A DNA stretch of 64,000 nt from Deltaproteobacteria bacterium (GCA_016936575.1 JAFGXQ010000113.1:1-64000); one strand, 5' to 3'. Shown: positions 1 to 12,374, counted from the stretch's first letter. The notes: a model not told the origin generated them from the letters alone. A program made the numbers and translations.

Positions 1-491
1 GTATCAGTATCAGTATCAGAATCTGTGTCCGTATCAGAATCTGTGTCCGTATCAGAATCTGTGTCCGTATCAGAATCTGTGTCCGTATCAGAATCAGTAT
101 CAGTATCCGTGTCCGTGTCCGTATCGGAGTCCGTATCCGTATCCGTGTCAGTGTCCGTGTCAGCGTCCGTATCCGTGTCAGCGTCCGTGTCCGTATCCGT
201 GTCAGCGTCCGTGTCCGTATCCGTATCGGTCGATGTTTCTGTTTCGCTGCCCGCCGTCGCCGTATCGGCTATGGCGGATTCTTCGCTTTCGCTATCGGTA
301 TTTAAAAACCCTTCGGAGCTCGTGTCAACGAGCGAAGGAGGGCCATCATCGTCCGCGTCGACATCGCTATCACTATCCGTGTCTGCATCTCCATCCAGCG
401 TCGCCGGAGACTCTTGGATGGTACAACCGCTCGTCACGCAAACAGAAATAAGCCCCACCCAAATCACTATTGCCAAGATGAATTGTCGCAT
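1..491 (-). CDS. Lipoprotein with acidic linker, N-terminal part only (runs off the left edge)
   Basis: The visible 163 codons start at an ATG preceded by GGAAGGATGACACA, a good ribosome binding site. They encode a hydrophobic signal peptide ending VTSGC, an atypical lipobox, so outer-membrane lipidation is inferred. After a short spacer (DADDDGPPS) comes a Ser/Thr/Asp stretch leading into a long D-T-D-S repeat that continues past the edge. The catalytic or binding domain lies outside the window and cannot be named. By analogy with the next genes it is probably a secreted carbohydrate-active enzyme. A TGAGACAA-N15-CCAC element lies 95 nt upstream. Confidence 0.8.
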   Translation of the reverse strand, partial: MRQFILAIVIWVGLISVCVTSGCTIQESPATLDGDADTDSDSDVDADDDGPPSLVDTSSEGFLNTDSESEESAIADTATAGSETETSTDTDTDTDADTDTDTDADTDTDADTDTDTDTDTDSDTDTDTDTDTDSDTDTDSDTDTDSDTDTDSDTDTDSDTDTD

Positions 492-585
492 TGTGTCATC
501 CTTCCTTTCAACGATGGCGCTCAAGCGTTTTTCCAACACCCCCAATAGGGGGATCGGTCGGAGCACAAACAGCCATCGGATATAG

Positions 586-611
586 GTGGTACGACGTTGT
601 GAATTTGTCTC
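586..611 (-). promoter_or_regulatory. Putative ECF-sigma promoter, class A copy 1
   Basis: On the minus strand GAGACAA (605-611) is followed by exactly 15 nt and CCAC (586-589), and a T precedes the GAGACAA. It points at the lipoprotein gene starting at 491. Five further copies with the same spacing occur in the window. The promoter role is inferred from position, spacing and recurrence. Confidence 0.7.
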
Positions 612-653
612 AATAATAGGGAAAATAATCGGAAGGGTGCGCAGTCTTCGCAA

Positions 654-2891
654 CTATTGCTGCAGAATCAATGTGAAGTCATCTACGAGAACGCTTCCAC
701 TAACGCCCACATCAATTCGTCCGTTTTGCACTTCAATGTCGGAGAATGTTATCTCGGTCCACGTCCAGCCCACCGAGATGTCCGTCGACATGTCGCTACC
801 GCCGAAATTCGCAGCCCACAATTCCGCACCGGATCCATTCTGCGCCCAAACGGTAAGAGTATATGTGCCGTTCGGCAGATTCTCAATCGATTGACTGACG
901 CTTCCTCCACCCACGTTCCAATGCCATCTACCCGTACGCCCGTCGTGATCGTTCCAACCATTCGAGACATCCCAACCTCTGGGGTTGGTAACATCAATCC
1001 GATCTGCTTCAAACGTTGGATTCAACACCCAGTTGTTTTCAGGGGCGACGCTCCATTCTCCTGTTGTCGCGTTCAGCGTCCATGCACTGAGCGAATTGAA
1101 ATACGGATCTTTTCCATTGAAACTCAACGGGACCCATTGGTTAAATCCGATGCCGTTACCGGCAAAATCCGCCCAGCGATCTCCCGCGTAGATGATCGTA
1201 GTCTGCTCCGTACCGTACACTTGAATGAAGAATCCGGCCTGAGTGACGTGACTGTAGTCCGCTTGAGAGCCTTCCATGATGAACTCCGCACTCCATGGTC
1301 CATAAATGCTGTCGGACATGACGCAATACGTTTGCGATGTGTTCCACCCATGCAAATCCGATGAACAGAAATAATACGTTCCGTCATACTTAAACATGCA
1401 GTTGCCCTCGCGCCCATTGCCGCTGTACACTTCGATGGCCTGTTCTGCTCTCAAGTAATCCGATTCCCGCAAGGGTGAAATGTAGCGATGGGCGCGACCC
1501 TCCTGACTGGAACTGACCATGTAGGCCTTTCCGTCGTCGTCATTGAAAATGGTTTGATCTCCCGTGCCGCCATTGGCAATTCCCGGAGGCGCTGATTGAA
1601 TATTGTCGAACACAAATCCTCCCGCCGGGGAGTCGCTGGTGGCAAAGTACACCGCATTGCCGTCAGTGGCGTTCCAGGTTTGAGAAATGAGAACGTATTT
1701 TTGCGTATTTTCGTTGTAGGCCACACCGAGTCGTCCAAACCATCCGCCCATATTCGAGGGCGTATCCGTCGCTTCGTGCGTCCAGTTTACCAAATCTTTG
1801 GAGGAGTAAGTGGTGATTCCAGTCACCGCAATATCGCCGTTTTTGACCGGATCTTCGATGTAGGTAGCCGCTCCACGATAATGAACACCATACCAATAGT
1901 AGGTATCGCCTACTTGAAGAATCCCTCCCCCTTGAGAATATAAATGCGTACCGGAAGTGTCTCTCCAAAAGGTGTCATTGAAGATTGTTGCGCCTACCAC
2001 AACAGGACACTCTGATGCCGCAATGCCGTCCCCGACAATCGAGATGGAGTCGATATTTCCGAGGCCTGCAGAGGTGGTCGCATCGAGATTGATTTCATTA
2101 AATCCCTCGAACAAATCCACTGTCAATGTTGCTGTGCGCCAATCGGTCCACTCGCCCGTAGCCGCAAAATCTACCATCCCGGCAGATTCATCATTCACCT
2201 CTACCTCCCCCGGACGATCGCCTTCGCCGCCGTTTGCATACACCCACTGCAACTCGTAGCTTCCCGCAGACGCAACAGTTACCGCCCACTTCACGCCGGC
2301 GCCGGTAGCGTTATTCGTATTGGCGTATCCGTCGCCGGTGAACCCAATGTGTTCTGAGTCAATGGAGCCGTTTACCGAACAAAACCCGTCTCCATCTTCT
2401 TCTATAGTAAACGCGTCCGCATCCGCATCTGTATCGGCGTCCGTATCCGCATCGGTATCACTATCCGTATCTGCGTCCGAGTCAGCGTCCGCATCCGTAT
2501 CCGCATCGGTGTCTGCATCCGCATCAGAATCAGCGTCGGTATCCGTGTCGCTATCAGCATCTGCATCGGTATCTGCATCCGTATCTGTGTCCGCATCCGT
2601 ATCCGAATCCGTGTCGCTATCACTGTCCGCATCGGTATCTGCGTCGGTGTCGCTATCTGTATCCGCGTCGGTGTCGCTATCGGTATCACCATCTGCATCC
2701 GTATCGGTATCGGCGTCTGTATCCGCATCACCGTCTACATCTGAATCTGAATCCGCGTCGGTATCGCTGTCGGTATCCGAATCCGTATCGGCATCCGTGT
2801 TCGACGGCACCTGCTCGCTTGGCGACTCGCTGTTCGTACAAGCCGAGAAAGCGCCAAAGAGAAACACTGTTATCAATAAAAGATGTCGCAT
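654..2891 (-). CDS. Lipoprotein with CBM35-like and GH43-family glycoside hydrolase domains
   Basis: ATG at 2891 is preferred over the adjacent GTG. The signal peptide ends FSAC. An acidic linker spans roughly residues 32-160, then a CBM35/CBM6-like beta-sandwich (about 162-300; GFC, RPG and GLGNIDS motifs). A five-bladed GH43-type domain (about 305-615) follows, with [28 protein letters not shown] and GREGN signatures. The C-terminal 125 residues look like a second galactose-binding-type domain. The QGGGI/YYWYG region resembles GH43 members active on galactans (subfamily 24-like), so exo-galactanase activity on pectic galactan is a possibility. The exact specificity cannot be fixed from sequence alone. 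A class A promoter lies about 105 nt upstream. Confidence 0.85.
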   Translation of the reverse strand: MRHLLLITVFLFGAFSACTNSESPSEQVPSNTDADTDSDTDSDTDADSDSDVDGDADTDADTDTDADGDTDSDTDADTDSDTDADTDADSDSDTDSDTDADTDTDADTDADADSDTDTDADSDADADTDADTDADADSDADTDSDTDADTDADTDADADAFTIEEDGDGFCSVNGSIDSEHIGFTGDGYANTNNATGAGVKWAVTVASAGSYELQWVYANGGEGDRPGEVEVNDESAGMVDFAATGEWTDWRTATLTVDLFEGFNEINLDATTSAGLGNIDSISIVGDGIAASECPVVVGATIFNDTFWRDTSGTHLYSQGGGILQVGDTYYWYGVHYRGAATYIEDPVKNGDIAVTGITTYSSKDLVNWTHEATDTPSNMGGWFGRLGVAYNENTQKYVLISQTWNATDGNAVYFATSDSPAGGFVFDNIQSAPPGIANGGTGDQTIFNDDDGKAYMVSSSQEGRAHRYISPLRESDYLRAEQAIEVYSGNGREGNCMFKYDGTYYFCSSDLHGWNTSQTYCVMSDSIYGPWSAEFIMEGSQADYSHVTQAGFFIQVYGTEQTTIIYAGDRWADFAGNGIGFNQWVPLSFNGKDPYFNSLSAWTLNATTGEWSVAPENNWVLNPTFEADRIDVTNPRGWDVSNGWNDHDGRTGRWHWNVGGGSVSQSIENLPNGTYTLTVWAQNGSGAELWAANFGGSDMSTDISVGWTWTEITFSDIEVQNGRIDVGVSGSVLVDDFTLILQQ

Positions 2892-2997
2892 CACGTAATC
2901 CTTTCGTTGTAAAAACGGAAATTAAAGCTGCACCTATGTTAAAATCACGTTGCAGCGGGTGGAGTCGCTCCCGCAGGATTCAGCTCTCAGAACACAA

Positions 2998-3023
2998 GTG
3001 GGGGATTCATAGATGGTTGTCTC
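2998..3023 (-). promoter_or_regulatory. Putative ECF-sigma promoter, class A copy 2
   Basis: Minus-strand GAGACAA (3017-3023), 15 nt, then CCAC (2998-3001). It lies 107 nt upstream of the GH43-like lipoprotein ATG at 2891. The sequence before the -35 box is T-rich (TTTTTATT). Confidence 0.7.
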
Positions 3024-3077
3024 AATAAAAACTGCAAAAAAAACCACGCATCGCATCATTGGCGCGTTAGACAGGTG

Positions 3078-5501
3078 TTACGGCATCTCTGCGAGCCCGA
3101 TGTCCGGTGCCCCGCTGTATAGTGTGTTGCCAAAGAAATCGATGCCGCCATTGTTGGGCATCTCCGCTCCGTTGTTAATGGCCGGAGACGAATTCTGAAG
3201 CAACAGACCGTTTAGCTGATCCAGTGCTGAACCGGATACATCTCCACTGGGCCAGGAACCAATCGAAACAAAAAGCGGGTCACCGATTACCGCACCATCG
3301 CCCACTGCGGACACGCCGTGAAATAGGTTGTTGCTGTAAGCAATGCCTCCTCCGGTGGCAACGGTCGCGCCGGCACCTGTTCCGTAGAAAATATTGTTAT
3401 AAAACGGATAGTCGCCGGCGTAGTACTTCGAACCGCCGGAGCTGTCGGTCAGCTTGGTGTTACCGTAAAACAGATTATTGTAAATCTGGGTATGGGCATT
3501 GTCGTCGGAATGCAGGTTAATGGCCATACGACTGCTATTCGCAATTACATTGTAGCGCACCACCGAGTCGCCAAAGGCGAACTGACACAGCAGAATGCCG
3601 TCACCATTGTCATGAACATAGTTGTACTGAATGGTTGTGTTGGTAGTGGCCCGGTCCGCATCGATTCCGTTTGAATCCGCTCCCCCCGCTTTCTTCACCG
3701 TTCCATAGGTCTCGTTGTATTGAATAAGAACGTCATCTGAATTGTATGCTTCAATGGCGCTGGTGCCCGAATCTTTGGTCACGTTCGACTCGATGACCAC
3801 GTGCTGTGCCCCGGTAACGTATATGGTGTTGCATCCGTAGTCGGTATTGGACTGGCTGAGATAGTTGCCGCGAATTTCGATATTGGTATGGGGTTTGAAA
3901 TTCGTATCTCCTGCCGAATTGCGAACCCCGCCCAGTTCTTCGAGCTGCTTAAAAATAATGCCGCCGAAGGATGTGTCCTGAATAATATTGTCTTCGATAA
4001 TCACATCATTGAACCACGTGTGTACCGTACTACCGGCTTCGGTTTCGAATACCACGCCGCCGGTTCGCTTGGATGCATCCCATCCGGTTTTGAACATTAT
4101 CCAGGGGGGATTGCTGTTTGCAGCATCTCCACCAATCCAATAAACGTGTCCTGTTACGTCGTGGATAAAAAGATTTCGCAGATACACGTGATTTATTTCT
4201 CCGGCGTCCAGACCGCGTACCGAAACACCGCGATAATCCCCTGGGCCGTCGGCGTCGTTGGTGAGTTCCAGATTATTCACTTCAACGTACGCCACGTTGC
4301 GAAGGTACAACGGCTGCAGCGCATTTCCTACTGCATCGATTCTCGGTTTATCTCCGGTACCGTACATATCCACCACAATGGGCGCCCCCGCTGCGCCGGC
4401 CCCCTGCAATGCAAGCTCACCGGTCCAGCGATTGCCGGCCTTTAAGCAAAGGTGCTCCCCGGCGGCAAAGGTATGATTATTCGCGGGGGTCAGGGATTGC
4501 CATGCATTGTCTGGAGAACTACCGGTATTGCTATCGTTTCCACTATCGGCGTCCACATAGTACGCCACTGTAGCGCCGCTTCCGCATCCCACGTATTCGC
4601 CCGTATCTGTATCCATTACGGTATCGGTGTCCGTTTCCGTATCATCCGAGCAAGCAGCCGATGAAACGCCGGAACCACTGATGGTAATGCTGTCGATATT
4701 GGGCAGTCCGTCTGCGCCCGTGGCTTCCAGCCGAATTGCGGTCGCACCGGCCGGTAAATAGACCTGTTCGCTGATGATATTCCAGGCGGTCCATTCTACG
4801 GTATCTTCGAACCCAATTGCTGCAACCTCACTATCATCGATATATAATGTCCCCGGGCGGGATCCCGCGGCGGCATATGCCCACGTCAGCGTGACATTTT
4901 CACCAACAATGGATTCCACACGCCACTCAATCGCTGTTCCGATTGCATTCTCCGTATTCACATATCCGCTGCCTGAAAATCCGCTGTGCTCCGACTCGAC
5001 AACACCATCCATGGCGCAAAATCCGTCCTCGTTCTCTTCGATAACCAAAGTCATCAGCTCTGTATCAGAGTCTGTATCGGTGTCCGAGTCCGTGTCTGCA
5101 TCGGTGTCTGAATCCGTATCACTGTCGATGTCGGTATCTGAATCCGCATCGGTGTCCGCGTCGGTGTCCGTATCCGAATCGGCGTCACTGTCAGAATCCG
5201 TATCAGTGTCTGTGTCAGCATCCGTGTCGGCGTCGGTGTCCGTATCCGCGTCACTGTCGGTGTCCGTATCGCTGTCCGCGTCCGCGTCGGCATCCGCGTC
5301 CGAATCCGCGTCACTGTCGGTGTCCGTATCACTGTCCGCGTCCGCGTCGGCATCCGCGTCCGAATCCGCGTCACTGTCGGTGTCCGTATCACTGTCCGCG
5401 TCCCCATCTCCTGCCGTTTGTCCAAATGAAGAATTGCTGTTAGAGCAAGCGAATGGTCCCGCAATAAAAAGCATAGCTAAAAATAAAACCGTTTGTTTCA
5501 C
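3078..5501 (-). CDS. Lipoprotein with CBM35-like domain and right-handed parallel beta-helix (pectate-lyase-like)
   Basis: The chosen start is GTG at 5501, with AGTAGGTGAACC before it, because the signal peptide begins there ([11 protein letters not shown], lipobox FAC). A linker of about 120 residues, with a near-perfect 66-nt tandem DNA repeat at its N-terminal end, leads into a CBM35-like domain. After a short second acidic segment ([14 protein letters not shown]) comes a long beta-helix ([14 protein letters not shown], then repeated N-x-I/V-x-x-N turns) running to the C-terminus. This fold occurs in polysaccharide lyases and several glycoside hydrolase families. No family-specific catalytic motif was recognised, so activity on pectin is inferred from neighbours. 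It is a single gene behind a class A promoter. Confidence 0.8.
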   Translation of the reverse strand: MKQTVLFLAMLFIAGPFACSNSNSSFGQTAGDGDADSDTDTDSDADSDADADADADSDTDTDSDADSDADADADADSDTDTDSDADTDTDADTDADTDTDTDSDSDADSDTDTDADTDADSDTDIDSDTDSDTDADTDSDTDTDSDTELMTLVIEENEDGFCAMDGVVESEHSGFSGSGYVNTENAIGTAIEWRVESIVGENVTLTWAYAAAGSRPGTLYIDDSEVAAIGFEDTVEWTAWNIISEQVYLPAGATAIRLEATGADGLPNIDSITISGSGVSSAACSDDTETDTDTVMDTDTGEYVGCGSGATVAYYVDADSGNDSNTGSSPDNAWQSLTPANNHTFAAGEHLCLKAGNRWTGELALQGAGAAGAPIVVDMYGTGDKPRIDAVGNALQPLYLRNVAYVEVNNLELTNDADGPGDYRGVSVRGLDAGEINHVYLRNLFIHDVTGHVYWIGGDAANSNPPWIMFKTGWDASKRTGGVVFETEAGSTVHTWFNDVIIEDNIIQDTSFGGIIFKQLEELGGVRNSAGDTNFKPHTNIEIRGNYLSQSNTDYGCNTIYVTGAQHVVIESNVTKDSGTSAIEAYNSDDVLIQYNETYGTVKKAGGADSNGIDADRATTNTTIQYNYVHDNGDGILLCQFAFGDSVVRYNVIANSSRMAINLHSDDNAHTQIYNNLFYGNTKLTDSSGGSKYYAGDYPFYNNIFYGTGAGATVATGGGIAYSNNLFHGVSAVGDGAVIGDPLFVSIGSWPSGDVSGSALDQLNGLLLQNSSPAINNGAEMPNNGGIDFFGNTLYSGAPDIGLAEMP

Positions 5502-5588
5502 TGGTTCACCTACTTTCTGGAGAACGATCTGCGATAACGAATCATCCAGCAAAGCACTCTCTGATAACAAATTCGTCTTCAGTTAAAA

Positions 5589-5614
5589 GTGGTGAGTTGG
5601 CGTGGAATTGTCTC
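5589..5614 (-). promoter_or_regulatory. Putative ECF-sigma promoter, class A copy 3
   Basis: Minus-strand GAGACAA (5608-5614), 15 nt, CCAC (5589-5592), 88 nt upstream of the GTG start of the beta-helix lipoprotein. T-rich sequence (ATTTTTGTTG) precedes the -35 box. Confidence 0.7.
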
Positions 5615-5674
5615 ACAACAAAAATAGAAATATGTAGAAAAAAAGAAACGTGGAAAGGGGGCGTGACCCAATCG

Positions 5675-7555
5675 TCATGGGCCGGCGGTACGAACCGGCC
5701 AACCATCTGAATCGAACGGCATTTCGGCAATGCGCAGCGCAGCAAACGGGAACCCACTGAGGGGATATGCGTGATAAATCATGTAAATCGTGTCACCGTC
5801 CACCAACACCTCACTATGCCCTGCAGATGAATAAGCCCCTCCGCCCTCAACCATCAACGTTCCTCCGCCGTCCACCATCGGTATGCCGTTTTTATCTACA
5901 TACGGCCCCATAATATTGGTCGATCGACCCACGCGCACGTTGTAGGTATCCACTCGGCCTTCATTCGGACAACATAACCCCCATGAAACAAACAAGTAGT
6001 AGTACCCGCAACGACGAAATAGCACCGGCGCTTCAATGGAGCTGTTCCACGCTAAATGAACCAGATTCTGACCTTCAGCATCCGTCGCTCGATTGCCGTC
6101 CGCATCCAATTTAAATCCGTAGATGCCTCCCCAAAAACTGCCGAACACAAACCACGGGGTGCCGTTTTCGTCCAGCTCCACATCCGCATCGATAGCGTTG
6201 TAGTTTTGACTTCCGTCCGTACAAATGATCGGTCCATGATCGATAAAGGGCCCTGTCATGGAGTCAGCGGTGACATGCGAAATGCAAGATTTATTCTGAC
6301 CGAAATACGCTGAGAACGTTGGATAGATATGAAATTTACCATTAAAATATATCGCATCGGGCGCCCAATTTTGACCAAAATCATTATTGGGATTTGCGGC
6401 CAGCCACTCAATGGCCCATTGGGGCAATCCATTGCTGTACACACTGCCGGCCCCACTCCAGTTTAATAGATTTGTCGATGTCGCAATCGGGACATTCGGT
6501 CCGGTAGGCAAATGATAAAAAACATTCCCCTCTTTAACAATCGTCGGATCGTGCGTTCCAAAACTTGTGGTACCAATCACCTGCGGTGTAGTAACCCCGT
6601 CCCATACTCCCGCATCACACAAATCTCCGCCGTTTTCGGTGTCTATTTCGATGATGCATTCACCCACCGCAACCCCATCTCCGATGACGGTTAATGAGTC
6701 AATATTCGCCAGACCGTCAGCGGTTGTTGCCTGCAGCTCAATTTTATTATCGCCCGCTGTCAAAGATACCTCCTGGGCAACACTTTCCCAAGAGTCCCAA
6801 TCGGATGTGGCGGAAAAACCGACTATCGTTACAGATTCGTCATTAATAATAACTGAACCGGGGCGTTCGGTTCCACCGCCGTTCGAATATCGCCAGCTCA
6901 ACGTATATGTTCCTGCTTCCTCGGTGACGACGTTCCAGTGAATACTCGCACCATTTGCATTGATTGTGTTCGCAAAACCATCCCCTTGAAACCCAACTTT
7001 GTCCGTATCAATCGTGCCGTCAAGCGTACAGAATCCGTCCCCTTCTTCAATGGTCAATCCGTCGGCGTCTGTATCCGTGTCCGCATCGGTATCCGCGTCA
7101 CTGTCAGAATCCGTATCAGTGTCTGTGTCAGCATCCGTGTCGGCGTCGGTATCTGTGTCAGTATCGGTGTCGGCATCCGTGTCCGTATCTGTATCAGTGT
7201 CTGAGTCCGAGTCTGCGTCAGCATCTGAATCAGTGTCTGAGTCCGAGTCTGCGTCTGAGTCGGTATCGGTGTCAGAGTCAGTGTCTGTATCCGTATCGGT
7301 ATCTGTGTCGGTGTCTGTGTCTGCATCCGTATCCGAGTCACTATCCGAGTCACTATCCGCATCCGTATCCGAGTCGGTATCTGAATCCGCATCAGAATCC
7401 GTATCGGCATCCGTATCCGCGTCTGTGTCCGCGTCTGTATCACCATCGGTTCCCGTATTCGGATCACTATCTTCCGGCGGTCCAGCGGCTTGATTGCCGC
7501 ATCCCCAAGCAACGTAAAGCGCAAGTATAAAAATCAAGTTAACCCATTTCATCAT
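5675..7555 (-). CDS. Lipoprotein CBM35-GH43, probable arabinan endo-1,5-alpha-L-arabinosidase
   Basis: The signal peptide ends VAWGC, followed by a linker of about 135 acidic residues, a CBM35-like domain, then a GH43 catalytic domain. Endo-arabinanase hallmarks are all visible: HDPTI (catalytic Asp), [42 protein letters not shown] (catalytic Glu), VGRS and AGHSEV. It should cleave internal alpha-1,5 bonds of pectic arabinan at the cell surface. It starts 14 nt after the stop of the upstream GH43 gene, so the two probably form a transcript with paired endo and exo action. GGGAG precedes the start by 6 nt. Confidence 0.9.
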   Translation of the reverse strand: MMKWVNLIFILALYVAWGCGNQAAGPPEDSDPNTGTDGDTDADTDADTDADTDSDADSDTDSDTDADSDSDSDSDTDADTDTDTDTDTDTDTDSDTDTDSDADSDSDTDSDADADSDSDTDTDTDTDADTDTDTDTDADTDADTDTDTDSDSDADTDADTDTDADGLTIEEGDGFCTLDGTIDTDKVGFQGDGFANTINANGASIHWNVVTEEAGTYTLSWRYSNGGGTERPGSVIINDESVTIVGFSATSDWDSWESVAQEVSLTAGDNKIELQATTADGLANIDSLTVIGDGVAVGECIIEIDTENGGDLCDAGVWDGVTTPQVIGTTSFGTHDPTIVKEGNVFYHLPTGPNVPIATSTNLLNWSGAGSVYSNGLPQWAIEWLAANPNNDFGQNWAPDAIYFNGKFHIYPTFSAYFGQNKSCISHVTADSMTGPFIDHGPIICTDGSQNYNAIDADVELDENGTPWFVFGSFWGGIYGFKLDADGNRATDAEGQNLVHLAWNSSIEAPVLFRRCGYYYLFVSWGLCCPNEGRVDTYNVRVGRSTNIMGPYVDKNGIPMVDGGGTLMVEGGGAYSSAGHSEVLVDGDTIYMIYHAYPLSGFPFAALRIAEMPFDSDGWPVRTAGP

Positions 7556-7569
7556 TTCATTCTCCCAGT

Positions 7570-9423
7570 TTATTCGCCCGAAGGCACATTCAATTCTTCG
7601 GTGACCAATGCGGGAATGCCGAAATCTGGAGTTCCATCAGCATTCCAGTTTATTTTTTGGGCACGGGTGTTGCGATCTGTCCAACAGCTGCCGTTCGGAT
7701 TCTCAGTGGCGTGATACACATGCCAATATTCGGTGCCGTCCGGCGACATGAAAATGGAGTTATGAGCCGGACCATATACCCCCGGTGCGCCATTTTCACC
7801 CGCACGCCACTTCCACAACGGATCGGAGTATTTTATCCAATCGCTCGCATTAAGAGGGTTCCCTCCCTCTCTCAATTCCAACAAACCGAGCTTGTACTCG
7901 ATCCCCATACAGCCGCTGGCCGAATAAACCACAAAATTTCGCCCATTCCGTTGAAGTGCCTCCGGCCCCTCATTTACATATGAATCAAACAATTCCCAAT
8001 CATATTCAGAGTGCGAAATTTCTGTCGTACCGATAATTTCCGTATAGTTTCTCAGCTCACCAATATAGATACGCTGATATTCTCCCCACCAACGGGACCA
8101 CATCATGTAGCGGACACCATCAATTTCCATGAGAGCGCCATCAATTGTAAACGCATTTACGCCATCCGACACCTGACCCACAAAATCATATGGGCCCATA
8201 GGATCGGTACCTTGACTTTTCAACACCCACAATCGCTGGTTCCCAAAGTCATCTCCTTCTGGACCGGCGGTGTAATAGTAGTACCAGTTGCCATCAAGAA
8301 GATAGAACTCCGGCGCCCACGTGTTACAACAATGATTATTGGCACCCGGCACTTCCTCCCAAATCACCTGTTCCGTTGCGGTCTTCAATCCTTCCAAAGT
8401 TTCTGCCCGCTTCATGGTCAACTGGTTGGACCAATTGGTGGCGGTGAGATAGTAATACCCCTCATAATACACCATGAACGGATCGGAACCGCGTACAGTA
8501 TTCAATGGATTGGTAAAGGTTGCGAGCGGCTCGGTATCGGTATCAATCTCAACACAATCTTGTGTCGTGATTCCATCTCCAACTGCCGTAAGGGAATCCA
8601 CATTTGCTAACCCAGCATCTGTTGTCGCCTCCATCCGAATTGAATTTTCACCGGCGACAAGAGAAACGCTCTGCGTCTCTGTGCTCCAACTGTCCCAATC
8701 CGCAGTCGCCGAAAAATCAACCGTAGCAACCGTACCACCGTTGACAACAAGCAAGCCAGGGCGAGCAATACCGCTGCCGTTGGCGTACACCCATTCCAGC
8801 GGATATGTTCCTGCGTTGGCGGTTACCACCAGCCACTCAATGGCGGCCCCAACCAAATTTTCGGTATTGGCAAATCCGTCTCCCTCAAACCCGCTCCTAT
8901 CATTGTCAATCGAACCATCTACCTTACATAACCCGTCCCCCTCCTGAATCGTCAGAGTGTCTGTATCGGCATCACTATCCGCATCGCTGTCGCTATCCGT
9001 ATCCGCATCGGTGTCGGCGTCAGTATCTGTATCTGTATCACTATCCGTATCGGTATCTGTATCGGTGTCTGTGTCTGTGTCTGTATCCGAATCTGTGTCA
9101 GCGTCCGTGTCAGCATCTGTATCAGTGTGAGTGTCTGTATCTGTGTCAGTGTCTGTATCTGTGTCAGTGTCTGTATCTGTGTCAGTGTCAGTGTCGGCAG
9201 CGGCATCGGTATCCGTATCGGCGTCTGTGTCACTGTCCGTATCGGCATCACTGTCCGTATCGGTATCACTGTCCGTATCGGTATCACTGTCCGTATCGGT
9301 ATCTGTATCCGCATCCGCATCTGTGTTTACATCGGAGTCACCGTTCCCCAAAGAGGAATTGTTAGCACAAGAAATACTTACAAAAATCAAAAACAACCAA
9401 ATCTCAAACGTACCTTTTTTCAT
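7570..9423 (-). CDS. Lipoprotein CBM35-GH43, probable alpha-L-arabinofuranosidase
   Basis: The start at 9423 is chosen because AAAGGA lies just upstream and MKKGTFEIW begins the signal peptide (lipobox SISC). The linker is about 135 residues, including a run of consecutive DT dipeptides, followed by a CBM35-like domain. The catalytic GH43 domain has [17 protein letters not shown] (catalytic Asp), [34 protein letters not shown] (catalytic Glu) and YGPAHNSIF. The GADP-like opening and overall pattern resemble exo-acting arabinofuranosidases (subfamily 26-like), but the subfamily is uncertain. It lies upstream of, and probably co-transcribed with, the endo-arabinanase. No class A promoter was found in front of it. 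Confidence 0.85.
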   Translation of the reverse strand: MKKGTFEIWLFLIFVSISCANNSSLGNGDSDVNTDADADTDTDTDSDTDTDSDTDTDSDADTDSDTDADTDTDAAADTDTDTDTDTDTDTDTDTDTDTHTDTDADTDADTDSDTDTDTDTDTDTDTDSDTDTDTDADTDADTDSDSDADSDADTDTLTIQEGDGLCKVDGSIDNDRSGFEGDGFANTENLVGAAIEWLVVTANAGTYPLEWVYANGSGIARPGLLVVNGGTVATVDFSATADWDSWSTETQSVSLVAGENSIRMEATTDAGLANVDSLTAVGDGITTQDCVEIDTDTEPLATFTNPLNTVRGSDPFMVYYEGYYYLTATNWSNQLTMKRAETLEGLKTATEQVIWEEVPGANNHCCNTWAPEFYLLDGNWYYYYTAGPEGDDFGNQRLWVLKSQGTDPMGPYDFVGQVSDGVNAFTIDGALMEIDGVRYMMWSRWWGEYQRIYIGELRNYTEIIGTTEISHSEYDWELFDSYVNEGPEALQRNGRNFVVYSASGCMGIEYKLGLLELREGGNPLNASDWIKYSDPLWKWRAGENGAPGVYGPAHNSIFMSPDGTEYWHVYHATENPNGSCWTDRNTRAQKINWNADGTPDFGIPALVTEELNVPSGE

Positions 9424-9568
9424 GTCATGTTCCTTTCGAAGATCGCCTTTGCTGAGTAGTGAGAAACTGCGCATGAAACAGGTAAAGATAAAATTTTTAT
9501 CGTGCTGTTTTGATACCGCAACGTCACATTACTCCTTCTCTATATTGTGACATACCTGACATATGCAA

Positions 9569-12244
9569 TTATCTAACGTAGATGTCTGGAGTGGGAGGCA
9601 TTTGCATACCAACTCCCATATGGAATGGTACGTGAGGGGGTTGATTGTAGGAGGCCTGCTCCATAGAAACCTGCATACGATATGTGGGATCATGCATTAG
9701 CGTGTAAATACGGATATCCGTTACATCTGTTGTGGTATAAACGCGCAGTGCTGAGTTATTTGACTCCCGCAGTACCAATTCCTCGCGCCAGTCGCCAAAC
9801 AAATCTGCCGTGAGCGTCGGCGTAGACTTGGTGCCGTTGTTGGCGGAGCATCCATCGGCGGTCAGGATTGTTCCTACACCCACTTTATAAATGGTATTCC
9901 CCCCGGCCAGTTCACGCACTTCATCCGCATCCCAGTAAATCAGAAAATTACTACCCGCCGAAGGCGCACCCGGATTTCCGGTATCACAATGTACGTCACC
10001 AACTTTACTTGAGGAGCAGGACGCCGCATTCACGTTCGCGTCGCTCACGTATTCCGCCACCCCGCGACCGTTGTCATCCCCACCGGTCACATTAAATATA
10101 TATTCACAATTGTCCGCATAATGAAGGTCATGACCGCCGGCCCCTTCGTGGGGCATAAAAACCGTAGGACGGTCGCCAACAATCAGTTCTCCCACATGCA
10201 AAGCATCCCCATGGCCGATTCCCGTGGAACAACGAAATGTTCCATCATCGTTAATTGTCGCAGCGCCGGGGATTAATTCCATTCCTCCATCTCCGTCTGC
10301 ATCGATTGTCATGATTTGGTGATTTCCTTGGCCGAAACCGCCTGGTTTCACATTGCTGTCGTACGTCCACTGTTCAGACAGCTGTCCGTCCTGATAATTC
10401 AGTGCACTGATCGTCATCCGTGTGTAATACCCCCGCTGATGAATAATGCTCGGTCTTCCCGATGTCATCCCAGCCGTGTCACTTACAAATGAAGCGCCGC
10501 CCGTAAAACGGTCTACCCGGTTGCCGTAATTGTCTCCCCAATCAGATACATCTGCACTGGCGGGATTATTGTTCCTGGGAATTGGGTAATACATCGTCGC
10601 CAGCTCTTCACCTGTTTCACCGTCAAAAATGGTGAAGTACTCCGGCCCGGTCAATACGTATCCACTGCTATTTCGGTAGTCTGCACCATCATCGTCATTG
10701 GCCGCCGGTCCCGTAGATAGATAATTCCCCAGGCCGTCTCGTGTGCCTGGAGCTGTTTTTCAAGCGACCTCGGCGCGTCCGTCCCCATCGAAGTCATAAA
10801 CGGAGTGTTGGGTGTAATGGGCCCCCGAACGAATATTTCGTCCCAAATCGATACGCCACATGCGCGTGCCATCTAATTCAAGTCCGTCTAAATATGTATT
10901 ATCGGTATAGCCCGATTGAGAATTGTCCTTGGCATTATAGGGTTGCCACTTGAGAACAATCTCATACTCTCCGTCTCCGTCCAAATCCCCCGGGCTCGCA
11001 TCGTTTGCTTCATAGTCTCCCGGTGAATCGAGGGGAATTCGTATATAGTTCTGACCGATAACTGCTGTCGGCGCCGACGTTTCACATTCTACACCACCGA
11101 TAACGGCGCTGACTGAATACATGGACCCAGACCCGCCGTCGCTGTCCAAATAATTTGTAGAATTGGTCACAGTTGTGATGAGGTTTCCGTCTCTATAAAC
11201 ATTGTATGCTACATTGGAAGGATTTCCCCTGTCGTATTCGTAGCCCATCATGCGCCATCCAACGTAGATGCTCCCGCCACTCTGAACAGCGATGACACCC
11301 CGATCCAAATCTTCCATTTGGTAAAAGCCACTTTCGGGCTCAGTGCAGGATGGATCCGTGTCCGTGTCACTGTCTGTATCAGTATCACTGTCTGTATCAG
11401 TATCACTGTCTGTATCAGTATCTGTATCACTGTCAGTGTCCGCATCGGCATCGCCATCCGTCTCCCCACAGCCGGCTAACGCAACCCCGTTTCCTGTAAC
11501 TGTCAAAGAATCAATATTGGCCAATCCCTCATCCGATACAGCCTCAATCCCAACGGAATTTGTTCCTGAAATTAAATCGACTGCAAGCTGCTCAGACTGC
11601 CACATTTCCCATCCGTCTGTAGATACCATGGTCAGTGAACCGACAATTTCTCCATTTACAACAACATTCGCGCCACGAGCATCTGCTCCGCCGTTGGAGA
11701 ATCGCCATTCCATATTGTAATCTCCGGCTGCTTCCGCACTGACCGCCCATGATATTCTGGCACCCACGCGATTATCGGTATTTATATAACCGTCTCCAGT
11801 AAAACCAACATGGTCTGATTCCACAACACCGTCCATCGTGCAAACTTCTGTTTCCTGCAATATAATTGCGCTATCGGTATCAGAATCTGTATCTGTGTCT
11901 GAATCTGTATCTGTATCCGTGTCACTATCTATGTCTGAATCCGTGTCTGTGTCCGCGTCACTATCTGTGTCCGAATCCGTATCACTATCCGTATCCGTGT
12001 CCGTATCCGTGTCTGTGTCTGCGTCTGCATCACTGTCTGAATCACTGTCCGCATCAGCGTCTGTGTCAGCGTCTGTATCACTATCCGCATCAGAATCAGT
12101 GTCAGCGTCTGCATCACTGTCTGCATCACTATCCGCATCGATGTTTCCGGGGGACTGGTTGTCTGCTGTGTCACTACTAGAACAAGCGGAGTATCCGCCC
12201 ATCACCCAAAATAATAACACAATCCAAATTCGCTGTCGCATCAT
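9569..12244 (-). CDS. CBM35-PL11 rhamnogalacturonan lyase, interrupted by one in-frame TGA
   Basis: The signal peptide ends YSAC. An acidic linker, CBM35-like domain and second short acidic linker precede a PL11 rhamnogalacturonan lyase. The domain opens with [18 protein letters not shown] and contains many DxDGDG calcium-binding turns. The frame is open for 892 codons except a TGA at 10760-10762, between DGDGRAEVA and KTAPGTRDG. The reading resumes in the same frame with intact PL11 sequence to the last residue (PPTPDIYVR), so this is a nonsense codon, not a frameshift. Alternatives are a real nonsense mutation, sequencing error, readthrough or selenocysteine. It would split RG-I backbones by beta-elimination if full length. 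The intact PL11 neighbour has Ile at this position. Confidence 0.85.
10727..10752 (-). other. Stem-loop 7 nt downstream of the in-frame TGA
   Basis: On the minus strand CTCCAGGC (10745-10752) can pair with GCCTGGGG (10727-10734) to form an 8-bp stem, one pair being G-U, around a 10-nt loop. It begins 7 nt after the in-frame TGA of the PL11 gene. The position suits a bacterial SECIS element, but the loop starts A-C instead of the usual early G, so support is weak. Confidence 0.3.
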
Positions 12245-12348
12245 GAAATCCTCTCATCGCCATAAGCATCAATAGTCCCACTTCCCGTCTGATAAACGCA
12301 TATTCTTCGGCGTCAGACGCAAACACGGAGACCAACAGTTATATATGG

Positions 12349-12374
12349 GTGGACAAGTTGTCTGAAATTGTCTC
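12349..12374 (-). promoter_or_regulatory. Putative ECF-sigma promoter, class A copy 4
   Basis: Minus-strand GAGACAA (12368-12374), 15 nt, CCAC (12349-12352), 105 nt upstream of the interrupted PL11 gene. It shares a longer match, AGTCATGAGACAATTTCA, with the copy in front of the second PL11 gene. Confidence 0.75.

Noticed and set aside
25..585. Long Ser/Val-rich reading frames ([10 protein letters not shown]) opposite the acidic linkers, here and at many later positions
   Set aside because: They are the reverse complement of D-S-T linker codons (GTATCC, GTGTCA), lack signal peptides and ribosome binding sites, and always sit antisense to a lipoprotein with a proper start.
2405..2800. CRISPR-like array
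   Set aside because: The repeats are short, degenerate, without unique spacers, and lie in frame inside coding sequence as protein linkers.
9480..9568. Class A promoter in front of the GH43 pair
   Set aside because: The closest match (GTCACAA with no CCAC at the correct spacing) is too poor.
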